64,000 bases of DNA. Source: Diphasiastrum complanatum. Its lineage: Eukaryota > Streptophyta > Lycopodiopsida > Lycopodiales > Lycopodiaceae. The stretch spans positions 21,860,326 through 21,924,325 of the forward strand of contig CM055108.1 of NCBI GenBank assembly GCA_029204225.1, given 5' to 3'. The notes beneath the pieces are model-generated. The model did not search any database. It saw only the letters and a list, made by a program, of their open reading frames with translations, and was not told the origin of the DNA. The position numbers and the translations under genes were made by a program. The number at the start of each line of letters is the position of its first letter. Within the stretch, counting starts at the first letter, position 1. This document shows, piece after piece, positions 25,501-32,899 of the stretch.

Positions 25501-27569
25501 TTGAAGAGGAGGTCCGAGTCTTAAAGGTATGGGAGTATGACATATATTGTCATAGTTCAAATTGAATTTCTATATGCTTCACTGTTCAGAGTGGCACTTT
25601 TCATGTTACATTTTGACCATTTGATGCATGTACTTGACTAATTAAGAAGATCTAGAAATCAAGAGAAGGTTACACCTACTCTAAGGAAGCGGATGGTGGA
25701 CGCGAACGTGCGTCCGGACGCGTCCGGTGTTTTTTTTTTCTTAATTTTTTTTTTGATTTTTTTGATGTTTTTAGAGTAAAAAAATTAAAAAAAAAATAAA
25801 TCATGGACGCGGATGCGGACTGCCCGGACGCGCATGTCTGTGTGACGGTGACCTACTCATGTTTTCATCTCTGTTAAAAGGACCCTCTACAAAGAGAATA
25901 TGATAGTTTTAAGTTTCTTAAAATTCAATCTGGACTCAACATTTTGGCATTCTTTTGAACTTTTATCACATGTTTTTGGATCCAGTCAGTTAAAGGCTAT
26001 GAAGCCACATGGGCTCATTCCATTAGTCATCTTTCACAAGCTTTTGTATCATGTTATGGTGTGGGACATGCTTCCTCAAATTTTCTCAAATGGGAAACTG
26101 CCCTGTGAAAATTTTTACAAAAGAATATATGGAAAAGGAAATCTGCTCGTACCCTTCCATATTTGATAATGCTCGTCTGTGCAAATCGACCTAATAAGCT
26201 CAAATCTTTCCCTTTTCCATTTTCTATATTCATTTGTTAATTCCAAAGCAGTATCTTTCTTCCTGTATACCATTTTCTCTCAATTCATTCCTCTTTCTCC
26301 AATTATGGCCTTCAATTATACAGTCATTTGAAACATGCCAGAATAGTTTTTAGCCAAATGATCATGATGGGTTGTTTCTGTCCCATCAGCTGTTTAGCCA
26401 CCAATTAACCTGGGCAAGAATGCTGGGCTTTGTCTAAATCATTCTGTCCTCCTTGATTGGAGCAACTTAAAAACCTATTAATTATTCAATTTATGGAAGA
26501 GTTTTACCTTGGAGGAAAAACACCAACTTGTGGTTAAGCAACTGCACCTGCCACCAACCATAGTTGCCCGTGACCAAATTTAAAGAAAAAAACGTATTTT
26601 TTTAACCAAAAAAATTAGCGATGCTGAGTCTTCAACCTATAAAAAATTATGCTGGAGATTTGATTGATTGACAACCATCCAGCTATGCGCGATGACTGCA
26701 CACGATGGCATCACCTGATATGGTTTTCAGGATGATTTTGACAACCATCGAGGGATTCCAGATATGCGCGATTGAGACAACCATCCAGTTCCGTGCTTTC
26801 TTTGTTGTAGAATCATCAATTTATTAACACTTATTGCTACTTTCAAATGTTCTTTATGTGATGTCTTGAATTCGTTCATCATGCGCATAATAAATCAAAA
26901 GAAAATTTCAAGTAATCATATGTTAGTTTTAAGAAGCTTGATTCTGACTAGATAAACAGATACAACAAGATTTTCACAGAAAACTATACACATTCTTCGT
27001 ATATCAAGATGCGTCCCTCAAAAAGAAGGAAGATGCGGCTTAATACCTGTTTTTTTATATTTAAAAAAAAAGCATTCTGACCCAGTACGTACCGGCCCAA
27101 AAGGGTCAGAGTGGGTTTCTAAGCCATCAACTAATCTCCTTAGTAAATCCTGAACATTTTTCAGCCTCACACATTTTTAGGTTCCTTGCATGAAATCACT
27201 TATTGCTGAGCTTGTGAAACCTATGGTTGGCCTATTTCACTTTTTAGTGTGGATTGATATAGATAGACACTCATTCTGTATGGTTATGGCTAGATCCTGT
27301 TTCTTATCTATATAATTTTACAAAAATGTATATAGAAGGCTAGGTTGGGGTAAACAACACACCTGTTTTGATAGAAAAAATGGATCAAAGAAAGTAATAA
27401 AGTCATGTCATCCTTTTGGTCTCGCTTGATGCAGGAATCCCATGATACTTTGCTTCAGTCTTTAAGGAAGAAGTACAGTTCGTCTGTCTCAGCTCGAGCA
27501 GCAGCTGCTTTGCTTTACCAAAATTGGGAAACTAATGGTGATGATGGTGCCCACAGGGAACCTTTGTAA
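831..27569 (+). CDS. Eight-exon gene: peptidoglycan-binding-like domain, membrane helix and coiled coil protein
   Basis: Exons 831-1505, 3712-3761, 7290-7413, 23518-23644, 23913-24703, 24915-25049, 25482-25526 and 27435-27569 join with consistent phases into 694 codons including the stop (693 aa). Residues 1-100 are rich in Arg, Ser and Leu with few acids, as in organelle transit peptides. Residues about 214-280 form a PG_binding_1 domain: [46 protein letters not shown] hydrophobic helix lies at about 340-358 ([14 protein letters not shown]), then a basic loop, a Ser/acidic-rich region, and a heptad-like helix at about 588-670. In plants, PGB-domain proteins include plastid nucleoid proteins such as pTAC5, but this is a different architecture and I do not recognise the family. 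I infer an organelle-targeted membrane protein. The start is the first ATG after an in-frame stop. GTAAGT overlaps the stop codon, so a further exon is possible. The introns carry about 12 kb of LTR elements. Confidence 0.75.
1506..3711 (+). other. Intron 1 of the PGB gene
   Basis: No gene is recognised here. 1840-2300 is richer in G+C and may be an old TE. 2975-3250 contains a cluster of the short word cagatctgca and variants (agatctgca, aatctgg), suggesting a degenerate local repeat. The frames at 1729-1995, 2253-2525 and 2971-3261 match nothing I know. Confidence 0.4.
3712..3761 (+). CDS. PGB gene exon 2, 50 bp
   Basis: This micro-exon is bounded by TATACAG| and GG|GTATGT. It encodes [16 protein letters not shown] plus two bases of a Gly codon. 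Its LGY motif is the central signature of PG_binding_1 domains, and it fits exactly between the LLLQ of exon 1 and the YFG of exon 3. It would be missed by ORF-based annotation. Confidence 0.8.
4780..5010 (+). repeat. Possible LTR fragment with TATA box
   Basis: Around 4914 there is GAGTATAAATAGGG followed by a pyrimidine-rich transcribed-leader-like stretch and CTCATTACC. The same arrangement (GTATAAATAGGAAGAGG, then ACTCATTGC) recurs at about 57000-57070 upstream of a degenerate primer-site sequence, so both may be LTRs of related elements. No pair or target duplication is visible. Confidence 0.3.
5160..5205 (+). repeat. Short tandem repeat TTGCTTGTTT
   Basis: The run TTTTGCTTGTTTTGCTTG is repeated imperfectly with a 10-bp period. 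It lies just upstream of the larger tandem duplication. Confidence 0.5.
5341..6048 (+). repeat. Imperfect tandem duplication, unit about 350 bp
   Basis: The block starting GTTGGAAGATCAGAGAGTGC at 5342 recurs starting AGTTGGAAGATCAGAGAG at 5713. Both copies contain GGCGGCCTGACGCTCCTCTT, TTTTTGGATTCTATCCTATA, CTCTAGTTAACTGCCTCTC and the end GGTGGTTGAGC.TGACAGC. They differ by scattered substitutions and small indels. Both lie in intron 2 of the PGB gene. No coding content is recognised; the unit may derive from an LTR. Confidence 0.8.
6511..6959 (-). other. Unidentified open stretches with protein-like composition
   Basis: Two overlapping minus-strand frames, 6959-6750 and 6756-6511, read as balanced protein-like sequence (for example [19 protein letters not shown] and [16 protein letters not shown]). 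They change frame at about 6753. I recognise no family, and no splice sites are evident. It could be a decayed insertion in intron 2 or chance. Confidence 0.2.
7290..7413 (+). CDS. PGB gene exon 3, C-terminal half of the domain
   Basis: The acceptor is TTGTCACAG|A and the donor AAG|GTCTGT. The first base completes the split Gly codon, then 41 codons follow: [18 protein letters not shown] and [17 protein letters not shown]. The T..AV..FQ and TG..D......L pattern is the canonical second half of the PGB fold. The phase is 0 at the donor. Confidence 0.85.
7414..8330 (+). other. Intron 3 of the PGB gene, 5' part
   Basis: I see no genes here. 7640-7665 is a short palindrome-like ACGGAACGCGTTCCGTTC. 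8040-8190 contains repeated GGGAATG words. AT-rich otherwise. Confidence 0.4.
8335..8773 (-). pseudogene. Decayed chromovirus pol, left part (interrupted)
   Basis: The DNA of 8340-8460 aligns by eye with the chromodomain end of the 8774-15357 element (cctcctcaataggatga, gtatgataga), 8570-8610 with its integrase tail (cttagtagaagc), and 8700-8768 with its integrase core (aaggatgaagtccatgga). No frame survives. The sequence stops at GTAGG, resumes after the inserted younger element at 15358, and continues there as the same gene. So this is the older host element for the nested insertion. Confidence 0.65.
8774..9224 (-). repeat. 3' LTR of the 8774-15357 chromovirus
   Basis: This LTR is 451 bp and begins AGTTATGAACG in plus orientation. 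A minus-strand TATA-like box (TATAAGTAG) lies at 8924-8932. GGGCCCAAGGCCAA-type motifs are repeated in the inner half. It is nearly identical to 14908-15357. Confidence 0.93.
9225..9238 (-). other. Polypurine tract
   Basis: The minus strand reads GTGTCGGGGAG immediately before the 3' LTR, the expected plus-strand primer site for LTR-element replication. The same tract sits next to the 3' LTR at 16580. Confidence 0.7.
9269..10663 (-). pseudogene. Integrase and chromodomain of the chromovirus
   Basis: Integrase catalyses insertion of the cDNA; the chromodomain directs it to chromatin. The zinc-binding region is visible (H.....GDHFG, then CPFCLRNK), followed by the D,D-E core ([26 protein letters not shown]), the GPY/F-like region ([11 protein letters not shown]) and, after an in-frame TAG at 9473-9475, the chromodomain [18 protein letters not shown]. 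The third family copy at 63.1 kb has a sense codon at the TAG position. The protein would end at 9269. Upstream, the spacer to RNase H is frameshifted. Confidence 0.88.
10793..11905 (-). pseudogene. Reverse transcriptase and RNase H of the chromovirus
   Basis: RT and RNase H copy the RNA genome into DNA. The RT palm is seen as [37 protein letters not shown] and the catalytic [12 protein letters not shown] near 11520. RNase H follows with [14 protein letters not shown] and [13 protein letters not shown] codons interrupt at 11906 and 11582. After HLSSVFQLL the chain jumps to [12 protein letters not shown], so about 25 residues of the RT thumb, including the usual YLGH motif, are missing without loss of frame. 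The protein cannot be functional. Confidence 0.88.
11906..13888 (-). pseudogene. Gag and aspartic protease of the chromovirus
   Basis: 660 open codons start at the ATG at 13888. Gag packages the RNA: the core has [20 protein letters not shown] and RQRDIFCSL, and a Pro/Ser-rich linker precedes a single zinc knuckle [14 protein letters not shown]. The third ligand His is Asp (codon 12809-12811), so zinc binding should be impaired. The protease active site is [13 protein letters not shown] near 12550. The frame runs on to the start of RT and is cut by TAG at 11906. Confidence 0.88.
13889..14895 (-). other. Leader (5' UTR) of the chromovirus
   Basis: This 1-kb untranslated leader lies between the PBS and the gag ATG. 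Its distal half carries scattered copies of TAGGGCGC/GGGCGCC words (14437, 14525, 14601, 14633, 14660, 14845 region). Similar words fill the leaders at 20180-20760 and 57900-58120. Minus-strand open frames here have no protein character. Confidence 0.7.
14896..14907 (-). other. Primer binding site for initiator Met tRNA
   Basis: The minus strand reads TGGTATCAGAGC directly abutting the 5' LTR, complementary to the 3' end of initiator Met tRNA. This fixes element polarity and the LTR inner edge. Confidence 0.9.
14908..15357 (-). repeat. 5' LTR of the chromovirus
   Basis: This LTR is 450 bp, matched to 8774-9224 with about nine substitutions and one indel by eye. It ends CCATAACT next to the target repeat GTAGG. 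Confidence 0.93.
15358..15720 (-). pseudogene. Decayed chromovirus pol, right part
   Basis: Starting with the second copy of the target duplication GTAGG, the sequence GTAGGCCAACTCT matches the integrase region (aataggccaactctg) of the young element. 15488-15580 (gaaaaccaaaatgg, cccctaactgg) matches the segment just upstream. Together with 8335-8773 it is one older antisense Ty3/gypsy copy split by the insertion. Beyond about 15720 similarity fades. Confidence 0.6.
15721..16128. other. Intron 3 sequence between the two elements
   Basis: About 400 bp, AT-rich, no gene recognised. The last bases, TGCTC (16124-16128), are the target duplication of the next element. Confidence 0.4.
16129..16579 (-). 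repeat. 3' LTR of the non-autonomous element
   Basis: This 451-bp LTR contains a 41-bp tandem duplication (CTAAGCTATGAAAGCATCAC at 16160 and again at 16201) that the 8774 LTR lacks. It is followed by a PPT, CTCCCCGACAC in plus orientation. Confidence 0.9.
16620..16900 (-). pseudogene. Chromodomain tail of the non-autonomous element
   Basis: The minus-strand frame gives [11 protein letters not shown], then a TGA, then [18 protein letters not shown], the same chromodomain as in the autonomous relative, followed by [11 protein letters not shown]. The preceding residues also align with the integrase C-terminus of the 8774 element. So the Trp-rich module has been joined just upstream of the chromodomain. 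Confidence 0.75.
16872..18204 (-). CDS. Trp-rich ORF(s) of unknown function in the element
   Basis: A 295-codon frame (18204-17317) is followed, one frameshift later, by 17309-16872. The translation is strikingly rich in Trp, Cys, Phe and His and contains repeated [11 protein letters not shown]-like units (18204 end) and PWHSWLL variants near 16930-17000. I recognise no family. The units are encoded by an imperfect 84-bp DNA repeat. The same DNA recurs at 63770-64000 in another copy, so it is an established part of this element family. It could be a coding innovation, a captured host fragment, or a non-coding repeat block that happens to stay open. Confidence 0.4.
18376..18960 (-). repeat. 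Acidic repeat region upstream of the Trp-rich ORF
   Basis: 18777-18955 is built of degenerate units containing GCATGCAACAACATCA and ATCAAAGCATGCAA at irregular 36-45 bp spacing. On the minus strand these read as DVVACFD, DVVACYD, DADIVC and similar Cys/Asp units. A further open frame (18831-18376) continues with no known motif. Confidence 0.5.
18937..19516 (-). pseudogene. Gag-like region of the non-autonomous element
   Basis: From ATG at 19516 the frame reads [19 protein letters not shown], shifts near 19440, then gives [33 protein letters not shown] and [14 protein letters not shown]. The spacing of L..YF, LL.G.A..W and W.DF...LR is that of retrotransposon Gag cores, though the sequence is quite different from the gag at 13888. 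It is followed by a Ser/Asp-rich stretch and no zinc knuckle. Confidence 0.5.
19517..20766 (-). other. Leader of the non-autonomous element with TAGGGCGCTGG repeats
   Basis: The leader is about 1.25 kb. 20210-20770 contains at least seven spaced copies of TAGGGCGCTGG.CAGCCTC or close variants (20215, 20403, 20482, 20564, 20600, 20681, 20757), separated by similar A-rich spacers, some with gatgaa and cgaaagtgatggg. It is non-coding by composition. Confidence 0.65.
20767..21193 (-). repeat. 5' LTR of the non-autonomous element, inner end deleted
   Basis: This aligns with 16129-16579 from AGAGCTAAGCTATGAAA onward. About 30 bp of the LTR edge and the primer site are missing. It carries the internal tandem duplication (20772, 20814) and ends CCATAACT before TGCTC. 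Confidence 0.85.
21199..23517. other. Rest of intron 3 of the PGB gene
   Basis: No gene is recognised. 21540-21830 has minus-strand frames with some protein character ([19 protein letters not shown]) that may be a decayed TE. 22560-22940 is GC-richer with no motif. Otherwise AT-rich. Confidence 0.35.
23518..23644 (+). CDS. PGB gene exon 4
   Basis: The acceptor AAAGTACAG| and donor CCAG|GTGATT bound 42 codons plus one base. The encoded linker is polar ([11 protein letters not shown], then [18 protein letters not shown]) and has no known motif. It follows a 16.1-kb intron. Phase 0 at entry and phase 1 at exit match its neighbours. The weak donor makes the 3' edge slightly uncertain. Confidence 0.65.
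23913..24703 (+). CDS. PGB gene exon 5, membrane helix and soluble loop
   Basis: The acceptor is TTCATTGCAG| and the donor GAG|GTGTGC. This is the largest exon, 263 codons plus two bases. It opens with a hydrophobic helix ([18 protein letters not shown]), followed by a basic cluster ([23 protein letters not shown]), as expected for a positively charged side of a membrane helix. A Ser/Asn/acid-rich stretch and a patch [18 protein letters not shown] follow. The last codons, RWKKEDE, lead into the coiled coil of exon 6. Confidence 0.75.
24915..25049 (+). CDS. PGB gene exon 6, coiled coil
   Basis: The acceptor is TTATAG| and the donor CAG|GTACTG, phase 0 at both ends, 45 codons. The peptide ([19 protein letters not shown], then [18 protein letters not shown]) is highly charged with Leu/Ala/Ile spacing typical of a coiled coil, and it continues without a break into exons 7 and 8. 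Confidence 0.7.
25482..25526 (+). CDS. PGB gene exon 7, 45 bp
   Basis: Flanked by TATTGCAG| and AAG|GTATGG, this micro-exon encodes [15 protein letters not shown], which extends the coiled coil by two heptads. It is phase 0 at both ends. The short length and the fit to the helix are the evidence. Confidence 0.7.
25675..25850. repeat. GC-rich palindromic patches flanking an A/T-rich core
   Basis: GCGTCCGGACGCGTCCGG at about 25710 and GGACGCGGATGCGGAC to CGGACGCGCATG at about 25805-25835 flank roughly 70 bp of poly-T and poly-A. The CpG-rich words are unlike the surrounding intron 7. It may be a small non-autonomous transposon, but I find no clean terminal inverted repeat. Confidence 0.35.
25851..27434. 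other. Intron 7 of the PGB gene, 3' part
   Basis: No gene here. 26665-26800 contains a partial duplication: gacaaccatccag with atgcgcgatga and gacaaccatcgag with atgcgcgattg. Confidence 0.4.
27435..27569 (+). CDS. PGB gene exon 8 with stop codon
   Basis: The acceptor TTGATGCAG| opens 44 codons, including [16 protein letters not shown] and [13 protein letters not shown], then TAA. The stop overlaps a perfect donor consensus (GTAAGT at 27566-27571). If that donor is used, the last two residues would be replaced by a downstream exon I could not find. Confidence 0.65.
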   Translation, partial: ESHDTLLQSLRKKYSSSVSARAAAALLYQNWETNGDDGAHREPL

Positions 27570-29515
27570 GTTGTGACATGAGGTGTACAATACAAATTTT
27601 GATAGTTATTAGGACATTCTTTTCTCAGTTGGGAAGAGACTATTGCAAGTGTAAATACTGTATACTATTAATACAACAAATTGATTTCTTGAGCGTGCTA
27701 CTGACAGAAATATCGGCATCTGCTGTAGATTTTTTTCTGGCCCTTTATCTTTGTGTCACTTGCTTGGAGTATGTAATTTTTGACTCTCTGTTTCTCTCAC
27801 AGCTCATACAGTGCTTTTAATCTCTACATGTAAACCTTCAATCTTTATACCCATTCAGTTCCACTAGATGCCTTTTTTTCTCCAAAGAGGTATACATGCA
27901 AAGGGGTCTCATTTACTCATGTTGGCTGGTGGTTATGTAAGCAGCATCGGTTGAGTAGCCTCAATGGAAGATAGGTGTCTACTTCTCGGTCTGGGAGGCG
28001 GGGGCAATTGCTGCATATGGAATACTGCTGTCTACAGCCATTTACTTCTTAGAAAAAGGGGGATCCTAATGATTCTTCCATTATCAGACGATAGTGAGAT
28101 GTGCTGTTTGCTGTCCTACCATTGCTATCTTTTGGCTGCTATTTATTACATTGAGAACCTAACCTTACAATCGGCCTCCTACTGATGAGTCTTAGCATCA
28201 CGATTATCTTTCTCTGACCAAGTCTCATTGGTGAACCTCAAAAATCCACTAAATTTGGTGAGACTTGTTGATTGGAGGCTATTATTCTTGCAAAGCAAGC
28301 AGCAAGCTTCTGTACACGATTTCTGGTAGCCCAAGCAGAAATAGATACTCAACCCACATAGCCTTGGGCTCCAGCAGTCCTTAATTGACTCCTCTGTTTG
28401 TATCTCATTTGTTTCAGCTTCTAGCCCTTCCACTTTGCATTTGAACAGCTCTAGTCCCAAGCTTCTGTCAAATGCTACAAAGCTTTTTTGGGTTTACATT
28501 TGGCTTCTCCTTTCAAGGTAACTGAGGAGGCTAAATGCTCTGAGGAGGTGAAGTATTATTTTGAAGTTTGAACATTTATTTCAGAAAGGGGGTCTCATCT
28601 GATTAATTGCCAAATTGTCATTGTCATCATAATTTCCTAAAATAATATAGCTTCACTGGTCCGGTCTTGGGGCATTTTGTATGAGTACTACAACTATTGT
28701 TATGCTGGTGCTGGAAGAAAGCGTGCAAGGTAATTACATCTCTCAAGCTAGAACATGGATCAATGCAAAGACAAATTGACATGAAATGAAATCTTTTCTT
28801 AATCCTTTGTAGTTGGCTAAGTTGGATAAAAGTGAAACTTGTGCGCTTACTACGTTGGAGCCTTTTGTTTCTTCTTGGCACTTCTTTCCATACAAAAGTT
28901 TTAACTACGTTTTATAAACAGATACCTTCTTTGCTAAATTGCAATATACATACGACATTGAGATTTTAGATGTACAAAGTATAATGTTCACATGCAATCA
29001 ATTCTTATTTCAAAGAACAACTATGTGTAAGGGTAAATAACTTAACATAATCACGTTCCAAAAAGATTTGAGTAAGATTTCAAAGGTCATAAATTTTAAA
29101 CATTCTTTGTTTGTTTCCCATTTCGTGGTTGGTGCACACTTTTTTTGAGCAAATGATCCTTCCAAGTCTATTTTGCATTTATTTATTTGAGCATCAATTA
29201 ACTTTGTATCTACTACAATGACAACCTTGAAATAGCGGTCCGTTCCTATTGGTTCAATTGACTGTTATTTCTATTCTTCTTTTAAGTCATAGAGTGTAGA
29301 CATTTCTTTCGTTGCCTTGTTTATCAAGCTAATTTTGTGCCTCTCTAAATTCTAAGAAATTAATACGAAAATCATGTTATCATGGAAAGTGGTGATGGTG
29401 AGTGGAGAAGCAAGCAATAGAATGGCGATCGTCAGCAAGGAACACTTTTCTCTTATTGGTAGTGAACAATCCTTCAAATAGGTGTTTACTTAGGTTTTTT
29501 GTTCATGCAGTATAT
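27570..29515. other. Downstream of the PGB gene, no gene recognised
   Basis: This includes the 3' UTR of the PGB gene, whose end I cannot place. AT-rich. Frames at 27578-28460 and 28627-28881 show no motif. Confidence 0.4.
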
Positions 29516-29960
29516 TAGACAAATAGGCAATTATGACTATTGAATCATGTATGCCTTAATAGTTTAAACAATTCCTTAGATAGTAGCATAGATGCTTAGA
29601 CAATATCTTAGATAGTTAACCTTCCCAGCAGCTTACACATTTTGTTAGATATTGACTTTAGGCAATAACTTAGACACTGCCTTTAGACTAAAATTGCTCC
29701 AAGGTCTTGCCTTAAATTGAAAGTGTGGTCGTGAAAGGGAAGGCATATGCCTTAAATACTTCCTTAGATATTGCCTTAGATACTGGCTTAGACACTTTTG
29801 TGACAATTCTTTAGACAATAGCTTAGATGCTTAGACAATGTCTTGGATCATTGACCTTCCCAACAACTTAGACAGTAGCTTAGATAATAGGTTAGACACT
29901 TCGTTAAATACTACCTTTAGACGATATCTTAGATACAATAGCCTTTAGACATTTGGTCAG
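29516..29960 (+). repeat. Degenerate TTAGA-type repeat array with 241-bp higher-order period
   Basis: Words such as CCTTAGATA, GCTTAGACA and CTTTAGACAATA recur about every 10-25 bases. At a larger scale the block at 29570 (TGCTTAGACAATATCTTAGA, then ACCTTCCCAGCAGCTTA) recurs at 29811 (TGCTTAGACAATGTCTTGGA, then ACCTTCCCAACAACTTA), an offset of 241 bp. It resembles a decayed satellite or minisatellite. No coding content. Confidence 0.7.
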
Positions 29961-30820
29961 CAAATGCCTTTGAATAAAACTCGAAGAGTCCCAAAGTAAA
30001 TCAACTTTGAACAAAGTGCCTTGAGCTCAAGAGCAAAGACTTTGACATGAATTCTCGAATTGCGACTAGGGATTGTTCCAAGATGCTTCATTATACATTT
30101 TATAGAAGGTTATCTTCCATTATACAAACTTGAGCATGACTAATTCGAGAAAAATAATGGTAAATGGAATAGCCATGCTATCACAACCACCTTAAACTTT
30201 TATCCAAGCAACAACAAGCCTCACGGTGACATCTAAACTCTTATGTCTGCGCACTTAGATCATGATAACCACCCCAATCTTAGTGTGCCTTAAACTACAA
30301 AATCGACACATTGAAACAAACTAAAATGCAATTCAGAATTGGTAGTGTTCAAGCATGGAGTGGAATGCAAGTTTCCATGGTTTACGAGTTCAGGTTGGTA
30401 CTAATTCAGTAGTCCTACTAGTGCCCTAGGTCGATTCTAGTTCCATATCAAAATAAAGACAGCCTAGAGTCGATTTAATACTAGGTCAGAATAACAAAGA
30501 GTCGAAATAGATGAATGACTGAAATGAGTGGGTCGAATTTTTGATTTCAATCCTAGCGATCAAAATAGACATCACTCAATTTGACCCATCAATCCAAACC
30601 AAGAACCGATTTATTTTGCAATTTGATTTGACTTGACCCAAGGTCAATTCTATTTCGACCCTAAATTGGAACAATCTATGTTTCTGTAGTTTCTTGAAGG
30701 AATTTTGACCTACTTCTTGTTCTTTCTACTTTGTATTGGATTAGTGCATGGAGTAAAATTGAAAGTCAACAACCCCCTTAAAGATAACTTCATGTACTTA
30801 TGAAAATTTAACATATTCGA
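29961..30820. other. Intergenic, no gene recognised
   Basis: Repeated GTCGA/TTGACC words occur at 30420-30660 (ggtcgattctag, gagtcgatttaa, agtcgaaatag), loosely repetitive. Nothing else is visible. Confidence 0.35.
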
Positions 30821-31328
30821 AAATTGAACATGCTTACTTTCGATCAAAGGTTTAATAAATATATTAGCTACCATTAAATCTATGTAACAGTCAACCTATT
30901 TTGGCATAAAAAATTTCTCTAACAAAGTGAAACTGAATTTCAATATGCTTGGCTTTTGAATTAAAATGAGTATTTAAAGTCATATATATACAACCAAGAT
31001 TGTCACAACAGATTGTTGTAGCTTTTTTTTGCATGAATAAAAAATCATGTAGCAGCAATATGATTCATACAACTTCTATAGCTACTAGTGTGGCTCCAAT
31101 ATATAATGCCTTTGTTGAAGACTGAGATGGATTTTTGTCTTTTGCTATTCCAAGAAATCGGTCCTCCTACAATGTAAAAGCAATATCCAAAAGTCAATTT
31201 TTTGAATTATGAATCACATCTCAAATCAAAGTCAAAATATCCATAAAGAATTATTGGTGTTTCTACATTATGAATAAAATACATTGCTAAATCTTTAAAA
31301 GTGATGAGCTATCTCAATATGCTTTGTT

Positions 31329-31892
31329 CTAGCATGAAAGATAGGATTTATAGCAATTTGTTGAGATGCTTGACAATAGATGCAAGGGATCTCCTCGGTC
31401 GTCATCCTTCAAAAGTTTTCTTAGCCAAAGGAGTTCTTTTGTTGATGAAGTCAAGGCCTTGTACTCGGCTTCACAAGAGGAAAGTGAGATAGTATCTTTC
31501 TTTTTGGAAAGCCAAGATATCGCTCCTCCACAAATGAAAGTAGCAAATACACTCATGGATTTCCTATCCATCTTGTCACCTCCAAAGTCCGAATCCGAGT
31601 ATGCCCTCAAGTGCAAGTTAGGTCCTTGATAGAGAATGCCAAAAAATCTAGTAGAAGAGATATATCTAAGTACTCTTTTGGCACTTTTCCTATGATGTAT
31701 CCAAGGACCTTGCATGTGTTGACTTAACTTGCTTACACAATAACTCAAATCTGGTCTAGTGATTGTCAAATAGATTAAAGAGTCTATAAGCTTTCTAAAG
31801 AGTATGATGTACTCAAAGGATACTTCATCACCATCATTAGAAACTTTAACAACATGCTCCATAGGGGTGTCAATCCCTGTACAATATTTCAT
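31329..31892 (-). pseudogene. Copia RNase H
   Basis: It begins CTGIDTPMEHVVKV, with SLIYLTITRPDLSY, GPWIHHRKSAKRVLRYI, then YSDSDFGGDKMDRKS and LSSCEAEYKALTSSTKELLW. These are the conserved Copia RNase H blocks. It is truncated at WLRKLL. Confidence 0.85.
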
Positions 31893-32065
31893 GCCAAACT
31901 ATTCAAGAATGGAAGTAGCATACTTTGATTGACTTATAAAAGTGAAATCACTACCTCTAGACAGTTCTATTCCAAGTATGAACTTAAGAAGTCCTAGATC
32001 TACCATCTTGAATTCACTATACAATGCAATTTTAACTTTTTTTATGCCTTCACCATAATTTCCTG

Positions 32066-32899
32066 TCAATAAAGAACCAATATGATGATCTTTCCATCAT
32101 TACACTTGATGTACAAAGAAGGTTCATAAGAACTAATCACAAAGCCAAGAGAGTAGAGATAGTTATGCAACCTAGAGTACCAAGCCCTAGGTGCTTGCTT
32201 AAGGCCATTTAGGTTCTTCTTCAAGTGGAAAACCTTGTCTTCCTCTCCATCCTTGATGAAGCCCTCGGGTTGCAACATGTATATCTCCTCCTCCAAGTAG
32301 CCATCAAGAAATGCATTGGTCACATCCATTTGAAAGAGGTCCCATTTGAACAAAGTAGCAATACAAATGATCAATCTAATAGCTACAAGCTTTGCTATAG
32401 GTGCAAATGTTTCTTCATAATATCTGTCTTTAGTTTGAGGAAAACCTTTAGCAACAAGTCTAGCTTTGTACTTATCTATAGATGCATCTTGATTGTACTT
32501 TAATCTATAAATCCACTTACATGCAAGTGGCTTCTTCCCATGTGGAAGGTATACAAGATCCCAAGTTTGATTATCTACTAAAGCATCAAACTCTACTTGC
32601 ATTGCATCTCTCCAAACATGTGATTTACTAGCATATTCAAAACTTGGTGGATCTTCAAGCATTGTGGTTAGAAAGGAGTAAGAGGTAGTAGGATTTGAGT
32701 CTTCCCTTTGCTTTCCCTTCTCAAGGTAGGTAAGCCTTGATGGCTCGTCCTTGTTCCTTGTAGATCTCCTCGGTCCCTTTGGCTCTTGAGATTGATCCTC
32801 CAAAAGCACATCTTCATGAAGCTCCTCCTCGGGTCTTGCAAGATCTTGGACACATAGAGGAATAGATCTTGGAACATTGAGATTCATCAAATAAGACAT
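32066..32899 (-). pseudogene. Copia reverse transcriptase
   Basis: This reads RRSTRNKDEPSR, then WRDAMQVEFDALVDNQTWDL, KPLACKWIYRLKYN, KARLVAKGFPQ, then LFQMDVTNAFLDGYL with the catalytic Asp and LKQAPRAWYSRL. The YVDD motif should follow at about 32066, where the frame breaks (ILVLY then stop). It is otherwise well preserved. Confidence 0.85.

Noticed and set aside
29516-29960. CRISPR-like array
   Set aside because: Units are degenerate, spacing is irregular and the genome is a plant nuclear one.
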